Shown here: piece after piece, positions 10,598 to 20,462 of the stretch
How positions within the stretch are numbered: position 1 is the first letter of the stretch
Layout: each line of letters starts with the position of its first letter
DNA from: Cydia pomonella
Taxonomy: Eukaryota; Arthropoda; Insecta; Lepidoptera; Tortricidae
DNA length: 64,000 nucleotides
Reading direction: 5' to 3'
Assembly: GCF_033807575.1 (NCBI RefSeq)
Contig: NC_084724.1
Location: forward strand, 10,407,228 to 10,471,227
The notes under the pieces: model-generated
What the model was told of the DNA's origin: nothing
Database searches by the model: none
What the model saw: the letters and a program-made list of their open reading frames with translations, nothing else
Translations under genes and position numbers: made by a program

Positions 10598-10750
10598 GAA
10601 TTATATTTATTTACACACTAGAAAACAGTTTTCTTTTGTGGGATTCAATGCACGATTATTGTAAACGATTGTACTAAGAAAAAAAAATGTCCATTACTGC
10701 AAAAAGACATCATCAGGAAAATGCAATACTGCTTAATTAAGCACCCATGT

Positions 10751-10892
10751 CCGCGTAGCCTACATGCGAATCGTTAACGCTCCGCAGCGTAGCGTAGTCA
10801 TCTCTCTCTATCACTCTTCCGTATTAGTGCGACTGTGACAGTTGCGTTTCGTTCGCTACGGAGCGTTAACGATTGGCATGTTAGCTACGCGG
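10751..10892. mobile_element. MITE family C, copy 1
   Basis: Ends CCGCGTAGCCTACATG and CATGTTAGCTACGCGG are inverted. The core holds GTCATCTCTCTCTATCACTC and GTGACAGTTGCGTTTCGTTC. Relatives lie at 12,485, 13,801, 16,982 and 18,554. Confidence 0.8.
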
Positions 10893-10935
10893 GCTGATGT
10901 CTTTTTTCGGGTCCACTTCCTCAAAGATGGTTTTG

Positions 10936-11275
10936 TTTGGATAAGAAGAGATAGTTCGGTTGGTTAGCTCCCTTACGCTATTTGGCGCATCCCATATTTT
11001 GGAGGGGATTGAGTTATCTAAACGTCAGACATATTTCACATATTCAATAGGTATAGGTAGGCACGAAAAAGATGGTACGTGGTGCAAGAGGCTGGTGGAG
11101 TGGAGACCTTGGGGAGAGTCGCGCCCAGGAGGGAAGCCAAAAATGCGTTGGTATGACGATATCAAGAGAACAGCTGGATCGAAATGGGTACATACCTAGA
11201 GCGCAAAACAGACCAGAATGGCAAAAATTGAAGGCCTACATCTCAAAGATTGAAAAGGGCTAAGAAGAAGAAGGA
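10936..11275 (+). mobile_element. RTE-like LINE 3' end, frameshifted
   Basis: The frame from 10,960 gives RHEKDGTWCKRLVEWRPWG, then KPKMRWYDDIKRTAGSKWVHT. A shift near 11,195 moves the frame so that AQNRPEWQKLKAYISKIEK follows. Together they match the C-terminal tail of RTE-like ORF2. The (GAA)n-type 3' tail follows at 11,263-11,280. The copy is truncated and inactivated. Confidence 0.75.
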
Positions 11276-11279
11276 GGAG

Positions 11280-11500
11280 ATTCATTAGGTAGTGCAGTAA
11301 AACAAGATATTTTGCAGGACACGTATAATTTTTCCTTATTTATCAAAAAAAAAAATTTTTTTTTTCACAACCTGTATAAAATTAATTTTTTTACAAAGTT
11401 CACCAAAATCACTATTTTTATCGTTTAATCGATATGTCTGCCTTCCGCATAGGGGGGGGGGGGGGGGGGAGTAAAAATGAAAGGTAAAAAAAGGAATACG
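11280..11500 (-). repeat. Repeat J (minus) with an 18-G run
   Basis: Segments TAGTGCAGTAAAACAAGAT, CAACCTGTATAAAATTAA and TGTCTGCCTTCCGCATA reappear in reverse complement at 20,096-20,300. The adjoining poly-G run covers 11,452-11,469; in the other copy that place holds CCCCTCCTTTCCCC, so the G-run expanded from a pre-existing G-rich stretch. Confidence 0.65.
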
Positions 11501-11560
11501 GCTGAAAATTTAGCTGGAAGGAAAAAATGTATTCCTCACCTCATACTATTGTCACTGTGA

Positions 11561-11720
11561 CAAGGTACCAGTGGCGGATCGTTCAAAGAACTCGATTCCC
11601 ACCGGCTTGTCTATTTTCAGCCCGTTGAGTACTTTCACGATCGGTTCATGGAAAAAAGAAAAGTAAAATTAGCTCCGGGTTCCCGACGAATATTTGTGAC
11701 GCGTCGCCGCTGCAAGGTAG
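11561..11720. mobile_element. hAT-type MITE family D, copy 1
   Basis: The element at 11,569-11,712 begins CAGTGGCGGATCG and ends CGTCGCCGCTG. It is flanked by CAAGGTAC and CAAGGTAG (7 of 8 identical). The copy at 38,027-38,171 is closely similar throughout, including ACTCGATTCCCACCGGCTTG and AGCTCCGGGTTCCC. The 8-bp duplication indicates hAT mobilisation. The left flank is half of another MITE (GTCACTGTGACAAGGTAC, compare 62,066). Confidence 0.82.
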
Positions 11721-12480
11721 AGCATTAAAATGTTCATGCGTAGAGTCCAAGCCCAACCTAAACCGTTTACAAATTCCAATTTAAACCGTTTATCCCTTAT
11801 TCGGCTTGCCTATAAGCAGATTCTCGTATTTACTTGTATGACTTGCCCTTAAATGTTTCTTCTTGTCCAATTACGTTCAACACTTATCTATTTATCGAGA
11901 GCGATTGCGAGACTGATAAGTTGACAAACACATTAAGGCTTAACTAAATCATCAATGGCTGACACACTTCGTGCTTCAAACATCTTCATTACTGGACCAA
12001 TTGCTTAACGCACAAACCTATTTGCCGTCCGTGAACAGAAACACTCTTTAACTTTACTAACAGTTGTGAGCTTTTACAGCTGTAAAAACAACTTGGTAAA
12101 GCAAAGTTGCATTTGCAGTTGGTGCAACTTATACAATCTATTGTTTAAGTAGTTATTGAAGCGCAAATGTAAGTTTGTTAAGTGTAGTGTGACCGTCAAG
12201 TTGTCAGTGTTTATGTTGACAATTATTCAAGTTGATTTGTTGTTGGGAAATGTGTTCAGTTGGGCAGTGGACTAGTTTTGATGACAACTTTACACCATAA
12301 TGGCAGGTTGATAAATGCCGGACAAGATTTCGAAATTTATGGACACATGGCTAGATGACAAATCTCAGTCAATGCTGTGTTTTATCTGCGACAATTCTTT
12401 TAATATCTCGCAGTGTGGATGGACGCGGTTATCGAAGTAATAGAGCAAACGACATTTTTAATACCTCGATATTGAAATAA
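11721..12480. other. Unassigned DNA
   Basis: No gene signal or repeat recognised. It includes several short CAACTT/AAGTTG inversions around 12,050-12,260 of unclear meaning. Confidence 0.4.
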
Positions 12481-12484
12481 ACAG

Positions 12485-12628
12485 CCCGCGTAGCTAACGT
12501 GCCTATCGTTCATGCTCCGTGGCGAACGAAACGCAACTGTCACAGTCACACTAATATGGAAGAGAGATAGAGAGAGATGACTACGCTACGCTACGGAGCG
12601 TGAACGATAGGCACGTTCGCTACGCGGC
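12485..12628. mobile_element. MITE family C, copy 2
   Basis: Ends CCCGCGTAGCTAACGTG and CACGTTCGCTACGCGG are inverted. The core has GCAACTGTCACAGTCACACT, i.e. the opposite orientation to copy 1. Confidence 0.8.
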
Positions 12629-12679
12629 CAGTAAGTGCATCGATAATCTCCACCATAGTAGTAATAGGAAAAACTATCC

Positions 12680-13042
12680 CAAACTTACCGTCAGTCATCA
12701 TCTTCCTCGCGTTGTCCCGGCATTTTGCCACGGCTCATGGGAGTCTGGGGTCCGCTTGACAACTAACCTCAAGATTTGGCGTAGGCACTTTTTACGAAAG
12801 CGACTGCCATCTAATCTTAAAACCGGCAACCCAGAGGGTAAACTAAACCTTGTTCGGATTAGTCCGGTTTCCTCACGATGTTTCCCTTCACCGAAAAGTG
12901 ACTGGTAAATATCAAATGATATTTCGTACATAAGTTCCTAAAAACTCATTGGTACGAGCCGGGATTTGAACCCGCAACCTCCGGATTGCAAGTCGCACGC
13001 TCTGACCACTAGACCACCAGCGGTCTCAAACTTACCGTCAGT
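12680..13042 (-). mobile_element. tRNA-derived SINE (family T) with 16-bp target duplication
   Basis: The body is 12,696-13,026 on the minus strand. From the right it reads a tRNA-like head: A-box TGGTCTAGTGGTCAGAGCG, anticodon-like region CTTGCAATCCGG and B-box GGTTCAAATCC. The unrelated body has CTTTTCGGTGAAGG and GAGGAAACCGGAC blocks, and the tail is GAAGATGATG. The exact duplicate CAAACTTACCGTCAGT flanks it at 12,680-12,695 and 13,027-13,042. Other family members lie at 32,839 and 59,230. It is a pol III-type retroposon and encodes no protein. Confidence 0.92.
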
Positions 13043-13308
13043 ATTGACCGAAGCGTTAATGCAATTGACCAAAAACCATCATAAATTGAACCGTAATCTA
13101 TAAACGTCCGTTACCGTTTACGGTTTAATTTGCAATAGTTAGTGGTCAATTGCAGTTAACGTTCGGCCAACACTGCTTACCGTACATTTTTCGTTCCCTC
13201 TATAACATCTATGAAAAATTTTAACGGAATAGCATAAAAAATCTTGAGATGGATTAGTAGAAATAACACAATTTTTGCCAAATCGGAAAACAAAGTCTTT
13301 TAAAACCA

Positions 13309-13499
13309 GTACCCCTAGTGTAAATAAATTCGATTTTGAAACGTGACGCACGCGTTTGCGTTTAGTCTCGTTTTGTATTGGATTTAGAAAGAGCGCGCCA
13401 AGCGGGACGTTTTGGAAACTCAAAATCCTATACAAAATGAGACTTAACGCAAACGCGTTCGTCACGTTATGATGTCGATAAAATTTACACTAGGGGTAC
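13309..13499. mobile_element. MITE family Q (GTACCCCTAGTG ends), copy 1
   Basis: Both ends carry GTACCCCTAGTGTAAAT inverted, then the inner inverted block CGCGTTTGCGTTTAGTCTC. The centre holds GCGCGCCAAGCGGGACG. The copy at 28,200-28,391 is very similar. The family is common in Lepidoptera. Confidence 0.85.
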
Positions 13500-13800
13500 A
13501 GTAGTTTGAATTTCGAATTTATTGGTCGACATTGGCAAAGTTGTCCAATAGTCTTACCGTATTGCGACATTGGAAAAATCCTCGGTGCATTAGGGAAAAC
13601 CGCTGTACGCGAATCTCCAAGGTAATTTTCAAGGTCGTTCGTGCATTTCACGTCGCTTTTAAATGGCGAACAACTTTATAACACTGAAATTCATTAAATT
13701 AAATTAAGGTACATTAATTGACCGAATGAAGCGAACGTTTCAATTTCAGCATGGGCAAAATGCTTTCGTATGTGCGAATGGGGTGCGTAAATTTTCTACA

Positions 13801-13943
13801 AGGTGCGTAGACAAGATGCTTGGCATCTTGTCAATCGTTCACGCTCCGTAGCTCTTTCCCTCGCTCCGTATTTGTGCGACAGAGACAGTTGCGTTTCGTT
13901 CGCTACGGAGCGTTAACTATTGGCATCTTATCTGGACGCACCC
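13801..13943. mobile_element. MITE family C, divergent copy 3
   Basis: The core (CGTTCACGCTCCGTAGC, GACAGTTGCGTTTCGTTCGC) matches family C, but the tips differ: GGTGCGTAGACAAGATGC against GCATCTTATCTGGACGCACC. Confidence 0.7.
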
Positions 13944-13996
13944 TGGTCACATTTTTCGACCGATTCTCGTGAAATCTTGTGAGCGGGTTCAATAAT

Positions 13997-14900
13997 TTAA
14001 ATATTTTTTTGTGTCGATTCAGTTTTTTTTTTCTCAAAATGGCGGAACCATGGGGGTCCGCGAGGTCTACAGTTCACAGAGCCACTAGTTAATCTTTCTT
14101 TGACTATGATGGACTGGTCCCATTCCCATTGTAAAAGATGCTCAATATGCCCTATATATTCAGCCCGTAAATTATTGTAGGTGGCTAAATAAACACCCTG
14201 TATAACTTCTTCATTCTCTAAAGGATACAAACTGCATAATTTAATTACAAATATCGAACAACAACTACATTAAACCTACAATAAAACGCTGTAAGGTCCT
14301 ACAAATCTTCATACAGTCGAAGTCACAAATGTAGACGACTTTGAACTTTATCGCAAAGGAATACGGTGAGAAATTATTTAAATTGTAAATCGAACTGCAC
14401 ATAATTAGTCGCTAGAAACAAGTGCGCGGGCGCTGATCTTGTGACGTCACGAGATATTTTTACGGCTATTCATAAACGCTTCGCGTGGCCCAAACTAGAA
14501 TTTATTTACCTCTATGGTCTTAGGGAGAGTAAAATGATGGCTATCGCGTTTAATTTCCCCGCTAGGGGCGCTAGTGTAGACGAAGGTCTTTCAAAATTTC
14601 AAATGTATAGAATTTTTGGGGGTTTGTAAGCTTTTGTGTCGTGAATTTTCACTCCTTATTCATTATTGTGGTCAATATTTTTCCAGCTTTAATCGTTTAA
14701 AAAAAATGCCAACTAAAATATATGCTTTCGTCGTGCAAGATATCATTGCAAATAAATACAGTAAGTAGAGTCCATAACTCTAAAGTCCGACCAGAAATAT
14801 ATGGTCATTGTCAAGAAGGCGCTTTTATTGACAGTTCAGTTTAGTATGAAAAATTTAGTTCCAATGGAATTCCGCAATATGGCGCGTGATCATATATTAC
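13997..14900. other. Unassigned DNA
   Basis: A 77-codon minus-strand frame (13,997-14,230) and a 62-codon plus-strand frame (14,441-14,629) match nothing I recognise. No splice or promoter context supports them. Confidence 0.4.
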
Positions 14901-14911
14901 GGGTCAGGCTT

Positions 14912-14950
14912 TAATAATCTCCCACTGCTGGGCAAAGACCTCCCCTCGTC
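14912..14950 (-). repeat. LINE tail scrap
   Basis: CTCCCACTGCTGGGCAAAGA followed by CCTCCCCTCGTCC is a motif I associate with the 3' end of common lepidopteran LINEs. Only a fragment. Confidence 0.4.
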
Positions 14951-15580
14951 CATAACCAATATTAACCATAACCAATATTATAATAAATCTATTTTACATC
15001 AATTCTCTTCGTGAATAGAGGCGTCTTGTTGTGATTGGTCGCCGATGTCACCTTGGATTGCCCACGCGTCGGTAATAGATTTTTTGCGATAATCTTTATG
15101 TTTTCGCACTTTTTGCTTGAGGAAGTATAAGGATATTGGTTTTATTTGCTTTTTGTTGTATTTATTTAACGAGGTCTGCTTCGAATAAAAAACATTGAGT
15201 AAGTATTACGTAAATCTTGTTTCAATGGATATTTACGAACGTATTTATACATTAGTGCAAACCATATTCTGAATTGCGAAAACAACAAATAAATATACAT
15301 TTAAAAGGGGGCGTAAAGCCAGGAAATTAAAAAAGGATCAAAAGATATGGCGCACCGCACGAAACTTGTGATGGAAGATTTGGCAATTTAATCAATAACT
15401 CTGAAAGTATACTTCTGATTAAAATATTTCTAGTTAACCCTCGGCCGTATCACTAGATATTTTATAGTACCTACTAGAATTATACTGCTGTAGTAACATA
15501 AGTAGATGCAGGGTAACGATATATAATTGATAATAAATGAAACAGACATATTTTCGTGTTTATTTTCGATCGAGCGAACC
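14951..15580. other. Unassigned DNA
   Basis: No gene or repeat recognised. Confidence 0.4.
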
Positions 15581-15581
15581 T

Positions 15582-15815
15582 TTTTTTTAATACTTCGGAG
15601 GCAAGCAAGCATATGGCCCGCCTGATGGTAAGCAGTCTCCGTAGCCTATGTATAGTTTGTGGCATCCACGATGACGAGCTGAATTGTTAAATCTAACCTA
15701 TACGCTTGCAACCCCAGAAGAGTTACATGCGCGTTGCCGACCCTAACACACCGCATCCTCGTTGAGCTCTGGTAACCTTACCGGCAGGAACAGAACACTA
15801 TGAGTAGGGTCTAGT
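15582..15815 (-). mobile_element. SINE A copy interrupted by a MITE scrap
   Basis: From the poly-T (the A-tail on the minus strand) it follows the order seen at 29,531-29,758. After CCGTAGCCTATGTA, about 50 bp are inserted (GTGGCATCCACGATGACG...TTGTTAAATCTAA), then CCTATACG resumes the SINE. The insert resembles one arm of the MITE at 8,707-8,803, and the repeated CCTAT may be its target duplication. Confidence 0.75.
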
Positions 15816-16119
15816 GTAAACCTTAACCTTTTATGTTTATACTGAGACTAATTTTTGAGTGAATTTTCATGGCATATTTTGCCCTTGATTAAAACGTGTA
15901 AAACTCAATATAAAAATACCTACCTACAGAGTTTGCTTAATTCATAACACAAGTTTCCTTAGTCGGGTAAAAAGGATGTCCGCACTCAAACGCAACTTTT
16001 GAAGTATGTTTATTTTTTGTATGTTCATTTATGGTATTATTGAACTTCACGGATTATCGGTAATTACAAATTGATTACAGGTAATGACTAAGTATAAATA
16101 TTTCGTAACGCGGCGACAT

Positions 16120-16400
16120 CTTGTGGAGGCACAGTCACCAGACTTCCGGATTCCGGGTTAGCTACGGTCACCTACTCGATACCCTGGCCCCTGTTTCACC
16201 ACTGACAATTGCCTCTGTCCACAAAGTAAATAGCGGCGGGCGCCGGAGCAGAGAATCCGCTCAGTACAAAGTGCCATTTTCGCCGCACGCACACAGACGT
16301 GACATTTACAGGCGTTCTCGGGCACTCTCGAGCAGAGCTTAGTCGGGCTGTGCGCGCGTTGCTCACTTGACGTCCCCGCCGCTACGTAGGTAGGTACCTA
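16120..16400. promoter_or_regulatory. CpG-rich island, possible promoter region
   Basis: Markedly richer in G, C and CpG than its AT-rich surroundings, and not matched by any repeat in the window. It contains a TCAGT initiator-like pentamer at about 16,260. No exon with splice sites could be tied to it, so promoter function is only an inference from base composition. Confidence 0.25.
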
Positions 16401-16981
16401 CTGTCATGTACGTCAAAATGCAGTCTCTAAGGAATGTAAACATGATAAGATGTATGTATAAACGAATGGATGTATGTATGTCTGTAAACTTATATTACCT
16501 ACTCCTTTTTAAAATTCGAAATTAATACAGAAGCAACCCCAGTGAGTCGGGCAAGTTTAGGTATGTATTTTCAAGAACGGCGAGAACGGACCTTCTGTTT
16601 ATTTTTTATTTTGTGCCTCTGACAATGACATTTCGCCCTGCATTGTTGGTCCAACATATAATTATGTATTAACGCTATGTACTATCCTTACTTATCGACG
16701 TGGAGATATAGGTACAGAATATATTGGCAGTGTATAACTGTATATCGTCAGGTGACAAGCAAAACTCACTAATTAGTAAAAAATAAGTAAACATAAATCA
16801 ACCACATTTTAGTAGTAATATGGTTCATTATGGATATGAATTTGTGGTGGTAATTAGTAAGTTTTGACACCTGACGATGTATATTGGCGGGTAAAAGTGC
16901 CTCTGTGGCCTATTTGCTGAATATATGTCTGATGTTTCATGTCTGGTATTATGTAGATACTGTAGATAGTGGAGCTATCAG

Positions 16982-17126
16982 GCCGCGTAGTCAACGTTAC
17001 AACAGTTAACGCTCCGTAGCGTAGCGTAGTCATCTCTCTCTATCACTCTTCCATATTAGTGCGACTGTGACAGTTGCGTTTCATTCGCCACGGAGCGTGA
17101 ACGATAGGCACGTTGGCTACGCGGGC
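16982..17126. mobile_element. MITE family C, copy 4, between direct repeats
   Basis: The core is close to copy 1 (CTCTCTCTATCACTCTTCC). It is flanked by related direct repeats: CTGGTAT...TAGTGGAGCTATCAGG at 16,943-16,982 and CTGGTAT...TAGCGGAGCTATCAGG at about 17,126-17,153. Confidence 0.75.
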
Positions 17127-17359
17127 TGGTATATGTAGATAGCGGAGCTATCAGGTGTACCTACTTTTTCACTCTATTAGCCCAAACAAAAAAGTTACCT
17201 GGTATTAACTCTATAAATACTTGTTACGAGTGTTAACAAATAAGGTTATATCACTGCCTCATCTGACTCTGATATAAAAACAGCTCACTCTTCAAGATCC
17301 GGCAGTCATTTGGATTGCAAGGCGTATTAGTATAATTATTAAATTTAAAATTTAAAACC

Positions 17360-17610
17360 TCCTACGATACAAGTCCAAAAATAATCCGTTTTCGCTAAAA
17401 CTGCCTTACATCATTTTGGAAAAGAGCTACTTTTCAAACTGCTAGATCGATTTCTATTAAACATAGCTACAAACAACCGCAAGGAAACTCGCTTTCACGT
17501 GATAAAAGCTGCATCGAAATCGGTCCATCCGTTGGAGAGCTACGATGCCACAGACAGACAGGCATTGGCGTCAATCAACACCCCTTTTTTGCGTCGGGGG
17601 TTAAAAAAAT
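17360..17610 (+). repeat. Dispersed repeat ending in GCGTCGGGGGTT
   Basis: Motifs GCTGCATCGAAATCGGTCCA, CGTTGGAGAGCTACGATGCC, CAGACAGACA and CACCCCTTTTTTGCGTCGGG are familiar from lepidopteran interspersed repeats. Single copy in this window, so boundaries are approximate. Confidence 0.5.
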
Positions 17611-18490
17611 TGTCATTTTAAATTTTGTAATAAGAAAATATAAATTTTATTTAATTTAATCTTAGCTGGCTTGGGACATTTATAACACGGTAAATTGACT
17701 TGAGTCTGCCTGTAGCCATGAACGTTACGTCACATTCAAAACGTTAGACCAAAAAATAAAAGTACGTGCACACGATTCCGCCCCCTTTCAGGTTTAAGTT
17801 TTGGGGCAAATGTGTGAAAATTTTAATATTTTTTTGCAATTCTCTGTCGCATTCGCGCGCCTTTTTGGTCACGGTTAGCCAAAAAAAAATTGAAATGACA
17901 AAATGTTTCAAAATACCAGAAATTTAAATTTTTCATGAACCATCGACTCTATTGTCATGAACACGTAATCTTAAAAAAAAAATTAAAAAAAATTAAAATT
18001 CATTTATTTCAGACAATTGACAATCCATAATTTATAAAGTTAATTAATTAGAACTAAAATTAAATAACATTAACATACAATTAAAGCGTCAAACCTACAC
18101 CATTGTATGTATTCTAGAATAAAGTTTCTCACACAATTATTTATAACATAATTTAACATAAATAACACTTAGATACTTAAAGTGTGGCTTGAAGTCATGC
18201 GCAGCTGACGTCACCCGTCACCTTGTCAAGTCGTCACCCACGCTTACATTACCCACAAAAGGGCGTGTTTCTTAAGGACAGCCATGGCGGTTACGTCCTT
18301 TAAGCTACGGAGAGTAGCTGTAGGTGCACTTCTGAATGATGATCTGTGAACAATTTGTACAAACGTTAGTGTACAAGGTCTTTTAAGGTGCAGTACTACT
18401 TTTGTAAAAAAAATATTGATTTTATTGTGCACAATTAAAATAAGATATATCATGCTTTATTTAAAATAACATTATACATAATGGATATAT
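17611..18490. other. Unassigned DNA
   Basis: AT-rich. No gene signal. A minus-strand 69-codon frame at 18,244-18,453 has no recognisable domain. Confidence 0.4.
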
Positions 18491-18494
18491 ACAG

Positions 18495-18760
18495 TGGTGT
18501 GACTATAACTAGCTTAAATCTAAAATAGGCCCTTGAGGCATTTTAGGTACAATGCCGGCCTAGCCAAGGTGACAATCGCTATCGCTTCGACAAGGAAACG
18601 CTTTGTGTCTCTCTATCACTCTTTCATATTAGTACGACAGTGACAGTTGGCTACGTGGCGTGACACGTTGAGGAAGCCGCCAGCTCTTCGGTCACCAGTT
18701 ACGATAACCGGACGCTTCGCGATTTCTGCAAAAAACTTGTGCGCGCTGGGACCCCATAGA
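18495..18760 (+). mobile_element. Repeat B split by a MITE C relic
   Basis: TATAACTAGCTTAAATCTAA to GAGGCATT matches 28,857-28,897; then 18,554-18,660 is a diverged family C-type MITE (CTCTCTATCACTCTTTCATA, GACAGTGACAGTTGGCTACG); then GCCGCCAGCTCTTCGGTCACC resumes repeat B. In the 28.9-kb copy these parts are joined by other repeat B sequence. Confidence 0.65.
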
Positions 18761-18844
18761 CCTAACGCCAAGTTTCAACGGTACACCGAATGGTACAAAA
18801 TAGACCTAACGCCAAGTTTCAACGGTACACCGAATGGTACAAAA
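18757..18844. repeat. Exact 44-bp tandem duplication
   Basis: The unit at 18,757-18,800 is repeated without change at 18,801-18,844 (starts TAGACCTAACGCCAAG, ends GAATGGTACAAAA). Identical copies suggest a recent event. Confidence 0.9.
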
Positions 18845-19116
18845 TGATACTCTCTACCGATGCTCTTAAGTTTATTACGCTCTTTTGTAATGTATACTTG
18901 ACGTGACAATCAGCTATAATACTCCTTTATTTTTCAGTTATTTAGGGAGAGATGTAATTTCACGTTAACGCCGAATAAACCTAATTTTAAGGATTTTTCA
19001 GGCAATAAACATAATTTACACAATACCCAGTAAAATTAAACCTTTTGGTTAAATGAAGACGATCACATCTGAGTAGTTTATTATTTACCTATTAGGTACT
19101 GTGTATGACTAAAACA

Positions 19117-19194
19117 TCAATGTGATAGGCCAAGTTCTATGGGATCCAAATAGCCCTCTATTTAGATCCCATTGAACTTGGCCTATCACATTGA
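19117..19194. repeat. Near-perfect hairpin
   Basis: TCAATGTGATAGGCCAAGTT and its complement form the outer arms. Pairing continues through GGGATC and AAATAG to a loop of a few bases, with about two mismatches. MITE-like; also a plausible small-RNA precursor. Confidence 0.75.
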
Positions 19195-19520
19195 TAAATA
19201 ACCACTCCAATAACTGTAGCAAAATTGCTACATAATCAACATCTGTCGGTTTATTTTTAAACTTCTTCTTCTAGTTGTCAGCTGGCTCAGTTCTCTTTCT
19301 GTTGTCTCTCTATGCGGTTTCATAATTCAGGCGTTGATGGTTAGATGGCGCTTTTAGCAAAAAAAAAGAAAAAGAAAGCGCCGACCTTTTTTCGTATAAT
19401 TCCTGGCCGTTTCTAATAAATTAAGTGCTTATTTGCGCTTATTTTGAATTTAAATTTTTATGGAATATTCGAAAAAGAGAAGATTGAAGTTGTTTTTCGG
19501 CAGATGGTTTGGTGAATATG

Positions 19521-19695
19521 CAGTGGTGAAGTGAAGAAACCTCATCGTTATCGCCCGGTCTGTTGCCATACGCGCTAGCCAGGAAGCGACAGGTCTCCAA
19601 AGCCGTGCGCAGGTCGGTGCTAAGCAGTGGTGAAGTGAAGAAATCTCATCGTTATCGCCCGGTCTGCTGCCATACGTGCTCGCCAGAAAGCGAGT
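19521..19695. repeat. Direct repeat, 104-bp spacing
   Basis: A block of about 70 bp starting CAGTGGTGAAGTGAAGAAA recurs 104 bp later (19,521 and 19,625) with a handful of C/T changes. Likely an old tandem duplication, possibly in a retroelement 3' region. Confidence 0.75.
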
Positions 19696-20095
19696 AAGGC
19701 TTACCTCGTCGGCTTGTTTAAAGTCGCCAACTTGTGCGCCATCCATTCTACACGAGTAAACCTGAATCCAGCTGCCGGTACCTTGGCGTGTGCCACATTC
19801 ATCCCCTTTACCCTGTTTCCACTGAAATATTTTTTTGTTTTTTTAAATTTTAACAGTATTATCTGGTTCTAATTATTTCTTGTGTATTTTTGTGTTATAT
19901 TTTTAATTTATCCATTTGCTAAAGTTCTGTGATCCGCCATACTAAATTTTCCTAAAAATTCTAAAAGCCTCTTTTGTTGGGCTGTTTAATTAACCGGTTA
20001 AAAATTTAGGTATCATGCGCCATCGTATCAACCCTCATAGTCCATAATTATTCATCACATTAATTCATTTTTTCTCTAAATTTTCAGCCGTATTT

Positions 20096-20328
20096 TTTTT
20101 ATTTTCCTTGCAGTTTTACCCCTCCTTTCCCCTTATGCGGAAGGCAGACTTTTAGTTCTACTATTTTAAAGTGATTTTATAAATTTTGTAAATTTTAATT
20201 TTTTATACAGGGTGAAAACAAACTTTGATTTTTTTGAAAAAATGTTTTAAAAATTATACGTAATCTGCAAAAGTTCTTGTTTTACTGCATAACCCAATAC
20301 ATTTAACTTTATTTCTAGCCACTGAATC
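20096..20328 (+). repeat. Repeat J (plus)
   Basis: Reverse-complement partner of 11,280-11,500: shares TTATGCGGAAGGCAGAC, TTTTATACAGGGTG and GTTTTACTGCA. Boundaries approximate. Confidence 0.6.
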
Positions 20329-20462
20329 GTTATCTGAAGGTTGTCTGGAAGAGATCGCTTTTTAGCGATAAGTCCGCCTGTTGTTACCTACTTACTTATG
20401 TCCTTTTTTTTGTTTGTTACATGTATATTTCTTTGTAGTGCACAATAAAGTATTTTATTATT
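20329..20462 (+). mobile_element. LINE 3' tail (AAGAGATCGCTTTTTAGCGA type)
   Basis: GTCTGGAAGAGATCGC, TTTTTAGCGATAAGTCCGCC, TGTTGTTACCT and GTGCACAATAAAGTATTTTA match the tail at 56,587-56,702. The AATAAAG near the end is the expected polyadenylation-type signal of this common lepidopteran LINE. Confidence 0.7.

Noticed and set aside
12600..12931. Two overlapping frames of 77-102 codons on opposite strands
   Set aside because: Both run across a tRNA-derived SINE with defined target duplications and into neighbouring MITE; they are by-products of non-coding repeats.
13139..13465. 108-codon minus-strand frame
   Set aside because: Most of it lies over a family Q MITE; the MITE's inverted arms explain the open frame.
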